Source: CAZMGB01 sp964565775 (lineage in GTDB: Bacteria; Chloroflexota; Dehalococcoidia; DSTF01; JALHUB01). Taken from it: 64,000 nucleotides of DNA. The position numbers and the translations under genes are program-made. Positions 1-7,287 of the stretch are shown here, piece by piece. The DNA is taken from assembly GCA_964565775.1 (NCBI GenBank), contig CAZMGB010000008.1:62001-126000 (forward strand). The letters run 5' to 3'. How positions within the stretch are numbered: position 1 is the first letter of the stretch; each line of letters starts with the position of its first letter. The notes under the pieces were generated by a model. That model worked only from the letters and a program-made list of their open reading frames with translations, was not told where the DNA came from and searched no databases.

Positions 1-346
1 GCTTCATCTTGACGGCGTAGTCGACGGCCAGGCCCTCGCCCCCCAGCCGCACCGAGCCAGCGACGTCGCTGATGGGCACCACGTCGAGATATGTGCCGGG
101 GCAGAGGCGGCGGTTGAGGCGGAGCTCTTCGTGGCAGTAGTGGCGGCGCTTTTCCAGCGTCGTGAAGTCGAGGAAGCCCATGTCCACGGGCTTCTTCACC
201 TTGTAGACGAAGTCGCCCGCCACGAATACGTAGGAGATGTGGGTCTGGATCAGCTCGACCCGGCGGACTGGATGGGGATAGGCCGTCGGAGAGAGCAGCG
301 CCTCAATGTGCGTGGGCAACTGGACCATTGCTGGTGTGCCTGACAT
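1..346 (-). CDS. Aminoglycoside phosphotransferase-like / COG2187 kinase, N-terminal fragment
   Basis: The gene begins at ATG 346 and runs off the left edge of the window, leaving about 115 codons. The readable protein has the stretches YVFVAGDFVYKVKKPVDMGF and FLDFTTLEKRRHYCHEELRL, followed by LNRRLCPGTYLDVVPI. These are typical of the N-terminal half of the COG2187 family, phosphotransferase-fold proteins often fused to a C-terminal P-loop ATPase. The Lys-Lys pair in VYKVKKP sits where the nucleotide-binding lysine is expected. The substrate of this family is not settled, and the C-terminal part cannot be seen here. A second in-frame ATG lies at 328. Confidence 0.7.
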   Translation of the reverse strand, partial: MSGTPAMVQLPTHIEALLSPTAYPHPVRRVELIQTHISYVFVAGDFVYKVKKPVDMGFLDFTTLEKRRHYCHEELRLNRRLCPGTYLDVVPISDVAGSVRLGGEGLAVDYAVKMK

Positions 347-394
347 GGCGACGCAGCCGCCAAGGTCTGCGCCGTAAGTGTTCGCAGGGAAAGC

Positions 395-1132
395 TCAGGT
401 ATCGAGCATGTCCCACTCGTCGCCAAGCACCCAGCGCAGCGCTGAGAGCTTGCCGTTCAGCATCCCCCACTCGAAGTCATCATACGGGCCTAGCTGATCT
501 TCGCCGTATCGCTGATTCACTTCCTCCGCTGCTTGGAGAGCACCCTCCCAGATGTCGGCCGCTACCTCCTTTCGGCCAGACTCAACGAGCCGCTTAATCA
601 TCAGGTGCCTCTCATGCCAGACCTTTTCGAAGAACTCCTGTTCAGCGGCGAGAATTTCGTCCTGGCTGCGCAGGCCCCCAAGCACGTATCTACGCAGCAA
701 GTCGACGTTCCCCTTGGTCATGCGCTCAAGGCGCGGGCGCTCCCAATACTTAATTCTGAAGGGCGGCCGATTGTTCCGCTCATAGTCGGTTAGGTAGTCC
801 TTGGCGGCATTCGAAAGGAAACCAGAGGCGATAACGAGAGCAGCGTGAGGCCGCTCAGCCTGAGCCCAACTGAGTAGCCCCTGCAGCCTTTCCGGAGGTA
901 CGCCCTTCTTGTAGTGCTTGCATTGTACGAACCACGTCTCGAAGTGTTTTGTGCCGTCCACGTCCGTACGTCCCAACTGGCAGGCAATGTCACGCCCACG
1001 GTCAGCGGGGCTCGCCGCCAAGCCGGTGCCCTTGCGCCAATCAACGTTGACGAAGCCCAACTCACAGAGGAGATCAAAGCAGAATTCCTCAAACTGAGTT
1101 TCGTCCAACTCGTGAAAGGATAGCGAAGCCAT
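395..1132 (-). CDS. Mrr-like restriction endonuclease domain protein
   Basis: Predicted 245-residue protein. The N-terminal half carries the Mrr_cat (PF04471-like) pattern: an FxxFCFDLLCELGF helix, then GRDIACQ, then WFVQCKHYKKG. The Asp of GRDI and the Q-C-K triad are the expected PD-(D/E)xK metal-site residues. This fold cleaves DNA in type IV, modification-dependent restriction enzymes. The C-terminal half is helical and was not recognised; it may be a sensor. No methyltransferase or other defence gene adjoins it, so it would be a stand-alone nuclease. ATG 1132 was chosen because the conserved fold begins right after it; an in-frame start at 1165 adds 11 basic residues of poor coding quality. 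Confidence 0.72.
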   Translation of the reverse strand: MASLSFHELDETQFEEFCFDLLCELGFVNVDWRKGTGLAASPADRGRDIACQLGRTDVDGTKHFETWFVQCKHYKKGVPPERLQGLLSWAQAERPHAALVIASGFLSNAAKDYLTDYERNNRPPFRIKYWERPRLERMTKGNVDLLRRYVLGGLRSQDEILAAEQEFFEKVWHERHLMIKRLVESGRKEVAADIWEGALQAAEEVNQRYGEDQLGPYDDFEWGMLNGKLSALRWVLGDEWDMLDT

Positions 1133-1329
1133 TGGCCTAGCCCACTGAGGAGATCGCAACCGCACGTCGTCGCTGATTGTAGCAGCCGAGGCCTGCGCAA
1201 ACTAGTCGCGCAACCTCAACCCGAACTGGATACGAATCGTGCCGCTCCGTCGCAAACGAGCAGTGCCCGTGGAATTCGGGGGCCGTCAGGGCCCCCTTCA
1301 GGGAACCCCTCTGAGGGTGGGATGGCAGA

Positions 1330-1986
1330 CTAGCGAGACTGCCTTGGCCTGCGAAAGAGCTCCGTCTCCGCCGCGACCGCATCCTCCGGCAGGGGCTTTG
1401 CCCGCTTCAGGCCGAGGGCGTGTACGTAGACCTCGGCGATCCGCTCCACCAGCTCGCACTTCGACACCGCCTCCTCCAGGTCGGCGCCGACGCTCAGGGC
1501 ACCGTGGTTCCGCAGCAGCACGGCGTTCCTCTCGCCAAGGGCATCGCAGACGTTCCGGGCGAGCTCCTCGCTGCCGGCGATCGCGTATTCGGCCACCGAC
1601 ACCGTCCCGCCCAGAGCCATCACCTGCTCATCGATGAGGGGAGGAATCTCCATGCCCGCCACCGCCAGGACGCTGGCGTAGACCGAATGGGTGTGCACGA
1701 CCGCGCCTACTTCGGGGCGCGCCCGGTAGACCGAGAGGTGCGTCGGCGTCTCGCTGGAAGGCGTGCCCCTGCCCTCCACCACCGCTCCCTCCAGGTCGAT
1801 GACCAGGATGTCGCCCGCGCGTAGCCGCGAGTACGGTATGCGGCTCGGAGTGATCGCAACCAGCGGCCGGCGGCCGCGCGCCCCGATCCGTCGGCTGACG
1901 TTGCCGCTCGCCCCCGTGACCAGCCCTGCCGCTGCGATGCGCCTACCGGCCGCCAGGACCTCCCGCCGGGCCCTCTCCCACCTCAT
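1330..1986 (-). CDS. Class II aldolase/adducin family protein (fuculose-phosphate aldolase-like)
   Basis: 218 residues, the usual length for the L-fuculose/L-ribulose-phosphate aldolase family. Visible signatures are TGASGNVSRR near the N-terminus (phosphate-binding loop), SSETPTHL (acidic catalytic residue), VVHTHS (two zinc-ligand histidines) and LLRNHGALS (third histidine). The enzyme would cleave a sugar phosphate to DHAP or a related carbonyl plus an aldehyde in the cytoplasm. The exact substrate cannot be read from sequence; methylthioribulose-phosphate dehydratase is a close relative, but no methionine-salvage gene is nearby. An AAGGAGG ribosome site lies about 8 bases before ATG 1986. 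Confidence 0.8.
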   Translation of the reverse strand: MRWERARREVLAAGRRIAAAGLVTGASGNVSRRIGARGRRPLVAITPSRIPYSRLRAGDILVIDLEGAVVEGRGTPSSETPTHLSVYRARPEVGAVVHTHSVYASVLAVAGMEIPPLIDEQVMALGGTVSVAEYAIAGSEELARNVCDALGERNAVLLRNHGALSVGADLEEAVSKCELVERIAEVYVHALGLKRAKPLPEDAVAAETELFRRPRQSR

Positions 1987-2099
1987 CGCCGGCGCCTCCT
2001 TGCAGAGTCTGGAGCCAATATAGCACGGGACATGCCGGACAAACAGAAAGGGCCCTGGCGGGCCCTGCGATTGGTAGCCGTCCTGCGGGGCTCGGCCCC

Positions 2100-2780
2100 C
2101 TAGCCCAACGGCTCGCCCCTTCGCGGGCGTGACTGGCCAACGGCGGAAAGCGCCGTCTCGTCAGAGGTTTCAGGGGACGCCATGAGGAAGCCGAGGAGTA
2201 GCCCCAGGAACCTGCGCAAGGAGGCTCGCCGGCCCGTGCCGTCGCCCAGGCAATGCTCCACAACCAGCCCATCGTGGGCGGCCAGCATCATTCGCGCTGC
2301 CGCCTCCACGTCGAGCGAGGATGACAGCACGCCCGCGTCCATCCCCCTGCGGAACACCCTGGTGAGGTCGCGCTGCCAGGAGGCGTAGGCGTTGCGGAGA
2401 GATCGGCGAACCTTGTGGCTGCGCTGGGCCTGGGCCCAGAACTCGACCAGCAGCGGCGGCCAACGCTCGTCCCGGTCAGCGAAGGAGAGGAACGACTCCA
2501 GCGTCTCCAGGACGGCAACAGCCGGCGCCGCCACCGACTCGAAGGCCTTGAGGCGCTCGCTCTGCTGGGACGTCCAGACGTCGAGCAACTCGAGCAAGAT
2601 CTCCTCTTTCGTCGAGAAGTGGAAGTAGTAGGCCCCTTTGGAATAGCCGGCCGCGACCGAGATCTCCTCCACCGTGGCCCGGTCATAGCCATGAAGGGCG
2701 AAGACATCGAGAGCCGCGTCGACGAGCTTCGCTCGAGTCTGCTCCCTCTGCTGGCGCTTTGCGACGGTCACCCGTCTCAT
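2100..2780 (-). CDS. TetR/AcrR family transcriptional regulator
   Basis: 226 residues from ATG 2780. The first 55 residues form the TetR helix-turn-helix: KLVDAALDVFALHGYDRATV, then EEISVAAGYSKGAYYFHFST and KEEILLELL. The rest is a helical ligand-binding/dimerisation domain of TetR_C type. The open frame extends upstream to about 3086, but that part is Arg-rich, low-quality and outside the family, so 2780 is taken as the start. The target is unknown. The nearest candidate operator-like sequence lies 300 bp upstream (about 3083-3130), with imperfect CATA/TATG and TGTGT/ACACA arms. The neighbouring gene on the other side is the class II aldolase. Confidence 0.85.
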   Translation of the reverse strand: MRRVTVAKRQQREQTRAKLVDAALDVFALHGYDRATVEEISVAAGYSKGAYYFHFSTKEEILLELLDVWTSQQSERLKAFESVAAPAVAVLETLESFLSFADRDERWPPLLVEFWAQAQRSHKVRRSLRNAYASWQRDLTRVFRRGMDAGVLSSSLDVEAAARMMLAAHDGLVVEHCLGDGTGRRASLRRFLGLLLGFLMASPETSDETALSAVGQSRPRRGEPLG

Positions 2781-3214
2781 CAGCGATGTCCTCCCCCGGT
2801 ATTCTCGGCGCAATGGGCAGGCGCCTAAACCACCGCGCCTGCCTCCGCGAACCCTGCGTGCAACAGGCACCGCCGACGCCACGCCCGAAAGCCGGGCTCG
2901 TGGCGCGACGCTTGGCTGGTACAGCCGTTCCCTGGCTGCCCTAGCCAAAACCCAAAGGCTGCGGCTGGATGATGGAGAGCGTCTATCAGACTGGCCGCTC
3001 TCAAGAGAGGCCGTTCCCTGCCTGGCACCAGCGACACACCGTCGCCCGGTGCCAGGACGTCGCATCCACCCCGCGGCGCCAAGCATACCAGATGATATGT
3101 GTCAAAGCCAACACAATTTGTATGCCAGAACCTGTTATGTCTGGCCTCCTCCTGCGTTATGAATCTGGATGGGTACAGGGCCCATCAGACTAAAGGGCTA
3201 ACCAAAACCGAATA
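2781..3214. other. Long intergenic region before the riboswitch
   Basis: About 430 bases with no convincing gene. Open frames here are short and Arg/Pro/Ala-rich. The part from about 3080 to 3205 is AT-richer than its surroundings and should contain the promoter of the riboswitch-sigma factor transcript, but I cannot pick a clear -35/-10 pair. Imperfect inverted arms at 3083-3130 may bind the adjacent TetR protein; this is weak. Confidence 0.4.
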
Positions 3215-3328
3215 GACGGCACCGACAAAGGCAAATCCCTCGAAAGAGGGAGGCGCAAAGCTACGGGCCTAAGGTTTCCTCCGCAAAGGGACGGCGGAGC
3301 TAGGGCTGCCGGGCTGCCGAAGGCCGCT
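3215..3328 (+). ncRNA. Cyclic di-GMP-I riboswitch aptamer (GEMM-I type)
   Basis: The sequence carries the conserved GEMM-I blocks in order. GGCAAA (about 3230) is followed by a CCCTC-GAAA-GAGGG stem with GAAA tetraloop (3237-3250), then GGCGCAAAGC (3252-3261) and GGGCCTAAGG (3265-3274), the tetraloop receptor. A second GC-rich stem (about 3279-3300) and the closing GGGCTGCCG...GCCGAAGGCC block (3303-3325) complete it. The GAAA loop docking into a CCTAAG receptor and the CGCAAAG strand are hallmarks of this c-di-GMP sensor. It sits directly upstream of a sigma factor gene on the same strand, about 120 bases before its start codon, so it most likely senses c-di-GMP to control that gene. Confidence 0.88.
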
Positions 3329-3415
3329 GGAGCGCTCAGACTATCGCTCCAGAACCATCAGCAAAAGCCGCAAGGACTCGCCGCCGTCGGGCGCACCGAT
3401 GGCGGCTTCCTATTG
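3327..3415 (+). terminator. Riboswitch expression platform: two hairpins, the second terminator-like
   Basis: Right after the aptamer, CTGGAGCG (3327-3334) pairs perfectly with CGCTCCAG (3345-3352). Further on, GCCGCCGTCGG (3380-3390) pairs with CCGATGGCGGC (3396-3406), an 11-bp stem with one G-U pair and a 5-base loop, followed by TTCCTATT. The second hairpin looks like an intrinsic terminator with a poor U-tract. Its position between aptamer and ribosome site fits transcriptional control, but whether ligand turns expression on or off cannot be told by eye. Confidence 0.6.
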
Positions 3416-3448
3416 CCCGGCCGCCTCACGTGGAGGAGGCGAACCTTG

Positions 3449-4168
3449 ATGAAGCGAGACGAGATGATCATAAGACACATGCCCCTGGTAGCTTTCGTGG
3501 TGGGCCGGATGGCCAACGACTCGAACGGCGCTACAGGCATAGACAGAGAAGACGCTATGGGCTACGGCATCGAAGGGCTGATCCAGGCAGTGGACGGCTT
3601 CGACCCGAAGCGAGGCACCACCTTTGCCAGCTTCGCCGTCCGTCGCATCCGTGGCTCGATCCTCGACGCCATCCGCAAGGAGGACCCGCTTTCGCGCTCA
3701 CTGCGCAGAACGGCGCGAGAGCTCGACCGAGCATCTCAACAACTGGCGGGCGAGCTCGGCAGGTGGCCCACCCACAAAGAGCTGGCCCTGAAGATGGGCA
3801 TGGGACTCGACCAGTTCAGGGCGATGCTCGCCCGGACCAGCTCCAGGACGATCTCCCTCGAACGGTCCCAGCAGGATCAGCGAGGCGAAGGCGGCATCCA
3901 CTGCTGGGATCCTCCGGACGACGACGAGCTTGGGGACCCGGAGCGCGCCACCGAGCGCGCAGCAACCCTTAGGCTTCTGAGCGATGTGCTGGAGGAGCTA
4001 GGTCCCCGCGAGAAGGCAATTCTGCTTCTCAGGTATCACGAAAGCAGGCCCTTCCGCGAGATCGGGGCGCTGATGGGTCTCTCGGAATCGCGGGTCTGCC
4101 AGCTCCACAAGCGCATCCTGGGCGCGCTCCGTCACCGCCTGGGCGAAGCCCTGGAGGAGGCTGCCTAG
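3449..4168 (+). CDS. FliA/WhiG-type (sigma-28 family) RNA polymerase sigma factor
   Basis: 239 residues from ATG 3449, chosen because GGAGGAGG lies about 12 bases upstream; an in-frame ATG at 3413 overlaps the terminator-like hairpin and is disfavoured. Region 2: VVGRMANDSNGATGIDREDA, then GYGIEGLIQAVDGFDPKRGT and FASFAVRRIRGSILDAIRKE, the FliA/WhiG pattern. Region 3 is RWPTHKELALKMGM. Region 4 is LGPREKAILLLRYHE with HTH EIGALMGLSESRVCQLHKR. Known members drive flagellar genes or, in Streptomyces, sporulation. No flagellar gene is in view; the next gene is an HD-GYP phosphodiesterase behind a GCCGATAA promoter match. The c-di-GMP riboswitch upstream is the likely control. Confidence 0.88.
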   Translation: MKRDEMIIRHMPLVAFVVGRMANDSNGATGIDREDAMGYGIEGLIQAVDGFDPKRGTTFASFAVRRIRGSILDAIRKEDPLSRSLRRTARELDRASQQLAGELGRWPTHKELALKMGMGLDQFRAMLARTSSRTISLERSQQDQRGEGGIHCWDPPDDDELGDPERATERAATLRLLSDVLEELGPREKAILLLRYHESRPFREIGALMGLSESRVCQLHKRILGALRHRLGEALEEAA

Positions 4169-4265
4169 CCGCGACCCCAGCGCAAAGGCTGCACGTCGCC
4201 CGCCCCTCAGGCTTGTGCGACCATCGCCACGTTCATCCGTCCGTCGCGCGCCTCCCGGCGCAGGC

Positions 4266-4293
4266 TGAATCGCCTCTCCGAATTTGCCGATAA
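4266..4293 (+). promoter_or_regulatory. Candidate sigma-28/WhiG-type promoter before the HD-GYP gene
   Basis: GCCGATAA at 4286-4293 is an exact match to the -10 element recognised by FliA/WhiG sigma factors. TGAA at 4266-4269, 16 bases upstream, is a 3-of-4 match to the TAAA -35 core. It lies between the sigma factor gene and the HD-GYP gene. The same octamer occurs by chance inside two coding regions of this window (15876 and 58655), so the octamer alone is not strong evidence; the position is what makes it attractive. Confidence 0.45.
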
Positions 4294-4485
4294 TACCAGC
4301 GGCAGCAGCGCTCCCCGGGGACGCAAAGAATGGGCTACTCCGTCGATGAAGAGGGGACGGACGATGGGCCTTGAATGGCCACACACGCCGCCGGAGGCAG
4401 ACAGAATCGCCCGCGGGGTTCGAGGTCGCTCCAACACGGGCCAGGTTCCGCGTGGCGTGACCGCCCTCTGGGGGCCATCCCAGAG

Positions 4486-5979
4486 ATGAGCGACGATCAG
4501 GGACGGAGAGAGCGGATCCGGACGCTGGGTCCATACGTCCATGCGGTCGCAGCGCGGACCGAGGAACCCTCCAAGCGGCCGCCACCAGAAGGGACCCGCA
4601 GTGAGTCAGCGGCGGACCTCGCGCGCTTCGACCTTGCCCTAACACTGGCCGTGTTTGCAGCCGGGGCCGCTTTCATAGCCTATCTTGCGCCCCGCTTCCA
4701 CTTCTCGAGCCCCTCGGAGCTCAAGGGCCTCATCCTCCTGAGCATCTTTGCCCTGACCGCCGACAGGTTCAGCCTTCCCGTGTACGGCGAGACGAAGCTC
4801 TCTATCAGCTTCATCAGCATGTTCGCCGCGGCCGTGCTCTACGGACCGACCGGGGTGGCAATAGTGGGACCGCTGACAGCCCTGAGCGTCTACGGCTTGC
4901 GCGACATCTTCTCGACGCGCTCCCTGTTCAACATCGGAAATGCGGCCCTCTCCGGTACGTTGGGTGCCGCCACCTATCAGGCGATCGCCGGTGTGGTGCG
5001 GGAGGACGTCAGCATCGTGATGGTGCCGGCGGCTCTGGCAGGAGCGGCCGTCGCCTACGGGGTCAACAGCGTGCTCGTGTCCGAGAGCGTGAGCGTCGCC
5101 ACGCGCCGCACCCCTTGGGCTATCTGGAAAGAGAAGGGGCAGTGGTTCTTCCCTCACTACCTGGTCCTCGGCCTTCTTGGACTCGCTCTGGCGCTGGCCT
5201 ACCGCGCACTGGGAATCGCGGGCCTTCTCGCCTTTGTGGCGCCGCCAGCGATGATGCATCTGGCGACCAGGCAGTACATGGATAGGACGAGGAAGAGCGT
5301 CACCGCCCTACAGCGCCAGAACGAGGAGCTGGAGAAGGCGAACGCCGAGATCCTGGAGATGGCGGACAGGCTCGCGGAATCCTACCACGGCACCCTGGAG
5401 ACGCTGGTGATGGCGCTCGATGCCCGCGACCGGGAGACCAAGGGCCATTCCGCTCGAGTCGCTCACTACACCATGGAGATGGCCCGCCGTATGGGCATGG
5501 AAGACGGGAGCCGCGAATGGACCGATATCCAGAGGGCGGCCCTCCTCCACGACGTCGGCAAGATCGGCGTCCCCGACGAGATCCTCCACAAGCCGGGCCC
5601 TCTCTCCCCCGAAGAGTGGCGGCAGATGCGCAAGCACCCGGCCATCGGCTACGAGATGCTGAAGGGGGCCAGCTTCCTGTCGGCGGCGTCCGAGATCGTG
5701 CGTTCGCACCACGAGCGCTATGACGGCAAAGGATATCCGCGCGGCCTCGCCGGCGAAGCGATACCGCTGGGAGCTCGCATATTCGCCGTGGCCGACACCT
5801 TCGACGCCATGACCTCGGACCGGCCCTATCGCAAGGCCATGGGGTGGGAGCTCGCACACGACGAGATCGTGCGCAACAGCGGCACGCAGTTCGACCCCCG
5901 CGTGGTAGAGACGTTTCTGGCGCTAGTCGAGGACTGGGTGGCGAACCTGCAACCTCAGGAGAAGAGTCGCGCCGCCTAG
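4486..5979 (+). CDS. Membrane-bound HD-GYP domain phosphodiesterase
   Basis: 497 residues from ATG 4486; an in-frame ATG at 4375 would add 37 residues of non-coding character. The N-terminal half (about residues 45-255) has roughly seven hydrophobic segments and resembles membrane sensor modules fused to signalling domains. A coiled-coil linker (about 270-300) follows. The C-terminal HD-GYP domain has ALDARDRETKGHSARV, LLHDVGKIGVPDEILHKPG (HD at 355-356), HPAIGYEML, SHHERYDGKGYPRGL (the GYP motif) and DTFDAMTSDRPYR. All metal ligands seen in active enzymes appear present. It would hydrolyse c-di-GMP to pGpG or GMP at the membrane and so oppose the signal read by the riboswitch upstream. Confidence 0.88.
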   Translation: MSDDQGRRERIRTLGPYVHAVAARTEEPSKRPPPEGTRSESAADLARFDLALTLAVFAAGAAFIAYLAPRFHFSSPSELKGLILLSIFALTADRFSLPVYGETKLSISFISMFAAAVLYGPTGVAIVGPLTALSVYGLRDIFSTRSLFNIGNAALSGTLGAATYQAIAGVVREDVSIVMVPAALAGAAVAYGVNSVLVSESVSVATRRTPWAIWKEKGQWFFPHYLVLGLLGLALALAYRALGIAGLLAFVAPPAMMHLATRQYMDRTRKSVTALQRQNEELEKANAEILEMADRLAESYHGTLETLVMALDARDRETKGHSARVAHYTMEMARRMGMEDGSREWTDIQRAALLHDVGKIGVPDEILHKPGPLSPEEWRQMRKHPAIGYEMLKGASFLSAASEIVRSHHERYDGKGYPRGLAGEAIPLGARIFAVADTFDAMTSDRPYRKAMGWELAHDEIVRNSGTQFDPRVVETFLALVEDWVANLQPQEKSRAA

Positions 5980-6003
5980 AGCCGCTCCCGACCCAGCCGA
6001 GAA

Positions 6004-6034
6004 AGGGAAAAGCCCCCGCTTGAATGGCGGGGGC
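6004..6034 (-). terminator. Intrinsic terminator on the minus strand
   Basis: GCCCCCGC (6012-6019) and GCGGGGGC (6027-6034) form a perfect 8-bp stem with a 7-base loop. Read on the minus strand it is followed by TTTTCCCTTTC. No U-tract follows on the plus strand. It therefore probably ends a minus-strand transcript coming from the promoter at 6424-6451, and may also slow transcription out of the HD-GYP gene. Confidence 0.65.
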
Positions 6035-6229
6035 CCGGCGGAAGAAACGATACTAGGGGGCGCCTGACCAGCCGCGACCGACCGATCAGCCGCCTTCAGC
6101 GGGTTGGTATGCTGTTGCGACGCTTTCGCTCCTGCTAGATGATTGGGCACCCCTAGGATCCCCATCCTCAGCAGCAGCCTTGGGTGTATGGTTCAGTTCA
6201 GGTGCGGACCGCGAGGCCCACTCCTGATG

Positions 6230-6325
6230 CTACCTCCACCAGAATAGCAGAGTCGGCGCCTGCCCAATGACGATCGGGGCCACCAGGACCGCGATAGCCA
6301 AAGCAAGGCCCAAAACGTTCTTCAC
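6230..6325 (-). CDS. 31-residue hydrophobic micro-protein
   Basis: Starts at GTG 6325, eight bases downstream of a clear ribosome site (GGAGGAG), and stops at TAG 6230-6232. The peptide starts MKNVLGLALAIAVLVAP, continues IVIGQAPTLLFWWR and is one hydrophobic segment from residue 4 to 28, so it should span or insert in the membrane. No homologue is recognised by eye. Support comes from context: a near-consensus promoter (6424-6451) reads into it, a perfect 22-bp TetR-type operator covers the transcription start, and an intrinsic terminator lies downstream at 6004-6034. It resembles small efflux partners, type I toxins or stress peptides only in size and hydrophobicity; no function is claimed. 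Confidence 0.62.
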   Translation of the reverse strand: MKNVLGLALAIAVLVAPIVIGQAPTLLFWWR

Positions 6326-6401
6326 GGTTCTCCTCCAGTGGGAATTTGCAGGCCTGGCCTGCAGTCCCTAGATGCTCGTTTCCTCCGCGCGAGCAAGCTG
6401 A

Positions 6402-6423
6402 ACATACCGACCCGTCGGTATGT
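6402..6423. promoter_or_regulatory. Perfect palindromic TetR-family operator
   Basis: ACATACCGAC (6402-6411) and GTCGGTATGT (6414-6423) are exact inverted repeats separated by two bases. The core ACCGAC/GTCGGT is a common TetR/AcrR half-site. The site abuts the -10 element of the minus-strand promoter at 6424-6429 and covers the expected +1, a classic repressor position. The TetR gene at 6575 lies divergently 150 bp away and is the obvious candidate to bind it. Confidence 0.8.
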
Positions 6424-6451
6424 ATTATCCTCTCACGTCCTTCTTTGTCAA
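6424..6451 (-). promoter_or_regulatory. Near-consensus sigma-70 type promoter for the micro-ORF
   Basis: On the minus strand TTGACA (6451-6446, perfect consensus) is followed after 16 bases by GATAAT (6429-6424, five of six). Transcription would start within the palindrome at 6402-6423 and reach the 31-codon ORF after an untranslated leader of about 90 bases. Confidence 0.75.
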
Positions 6452-6574
6452 CCCTTCAGGGCAGCGAAGATCAGACTTTCTTGACCCTAACCTAAGCGGC
6501 GACTCCTCCTGCTACCCCGGCAGGCGAACCCTCAAGACCCACGTCCGGTAGGACGATAACTACCCTGAACGCCA

Positions 6575-7219
6575 ATGCCTCAAGCGAAACTCTCCCTCAA
6601 GAGCCAGCAGCGCCAACGCACACGGAGACGCCTCCTCGATGCGGCTCTCAGCCTCTTCGCTGCACAGGGCTATGAGGCAACCAGCGTCGGCGATATCTGC
6701 GAGAGAACGGCGCTCTCCAAGGGGGCCTTCTACTTCCACTTCCCCGGAAAGGAAGCGCTACTCGTGGAGGCGATGGAGGGGGCAACCGAGCGGGGATCGG
6801 GGGACGTGGACTTCCGGCCGGTTAGGAGCGCCGATGGCTCCGGGCCACCATCCGGGTTGCGCCGCGGCGGACACCAGGGCGCCGGTATCTCTCCGGCACT
6901 CCGACTGGAGCTGTGGGCACAGGCGCTACGCCAGGAGCAAGTGTGGCATCATTTGCACATCAGCCGGACGCGTTTCGCGGCTGCGCTGCGCCGCCGTCTG
7001 CGTCGCCGGCTGGGCGCCGAAGGTGCGGCCGACGTCGAAACCCTGACACGAGGGCTTGTTATCCTGCGTGACGGTCTCATCTTGCGGTCGCTGCGCTTCC
7101 CTCGCGACCCGATGGCGGGCCGGTTGGACGCCCTCGTGGCGGCCCTTACCCGACGCGCGCCGAGCGAAGGACCGTTCGCACTATCCTGGGGCGAGGAGCC
7201 TGAGAAGCGCCCCGCGTAG
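6575..7219 (+). CDS. TetR/AcrR family transcriptional regulator
   Basis: 214 residues. The N-terminal HTH reads RQRTRRRLLDAALSLFAAQG, then YEATSVGDICERTALSKGAF and YFHFPGKEALLVEAM, a textbook TetR_N. The C-terminal ligand domain is Arg-rich and not assignable to an inducer. It lies divergent from the micro-ORF at 6230-6325, with the palindromic operator 6402-6423 between them, so it probably represses that promoter. No ribosome site precedes ATG 6575; GATAAC at about 6555 leaves open a leaderless mRNA. It is a different protein from the TetR at 2100-2780. Confidence 0.85.
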   Translation: MPQAKLSLKSQQRQRTRRRLLDAALSLFAAQGYEATSVGDICERTALSKGAFYFHFPGKEALLVEAMEGATERGSGDVDFRPVRSADGSGPPSGLRRGGHQGAGISPALRLELWAQALRQEQVWHHLHISRTRFAAALRRRLRRRLGAEGAADVETLTRGLVILRDGLILRSLRFPRDPMAGRLDALVAALTRRAPSEGPFALSWGEEPEKRPA

Positions 7220-7287
7220 GGAGGACACAGACTTGCGCGGAGGGGATGGGCTCCGGGCCTGATGCACGCTGGGAAACGAGGCGCAGG

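Noticed and set aside
3080..3130. Operator for the TetR at 2100-2780
   Set aside because: The inverted arms are only four to five bases long and imperfect; kept as a weak remark and not listed as a site.
4300..4345. GGGGACGCAAAG resembling a second c-di-GMP riboswitch before the HD-GYP gene
   Set aside because: Only the CGCAAAG block matches. There is no GAAA-capped stem before it and no CCTAA receptor after it, so the match is taken as chance.
5923..6165. 80-codon minus-strand frame downstream of the micro-ORF
   Set aside because: It reads through the intrinsic terminator at 6012-6034 and into the HD-GYP 3' end; no ribosome site.
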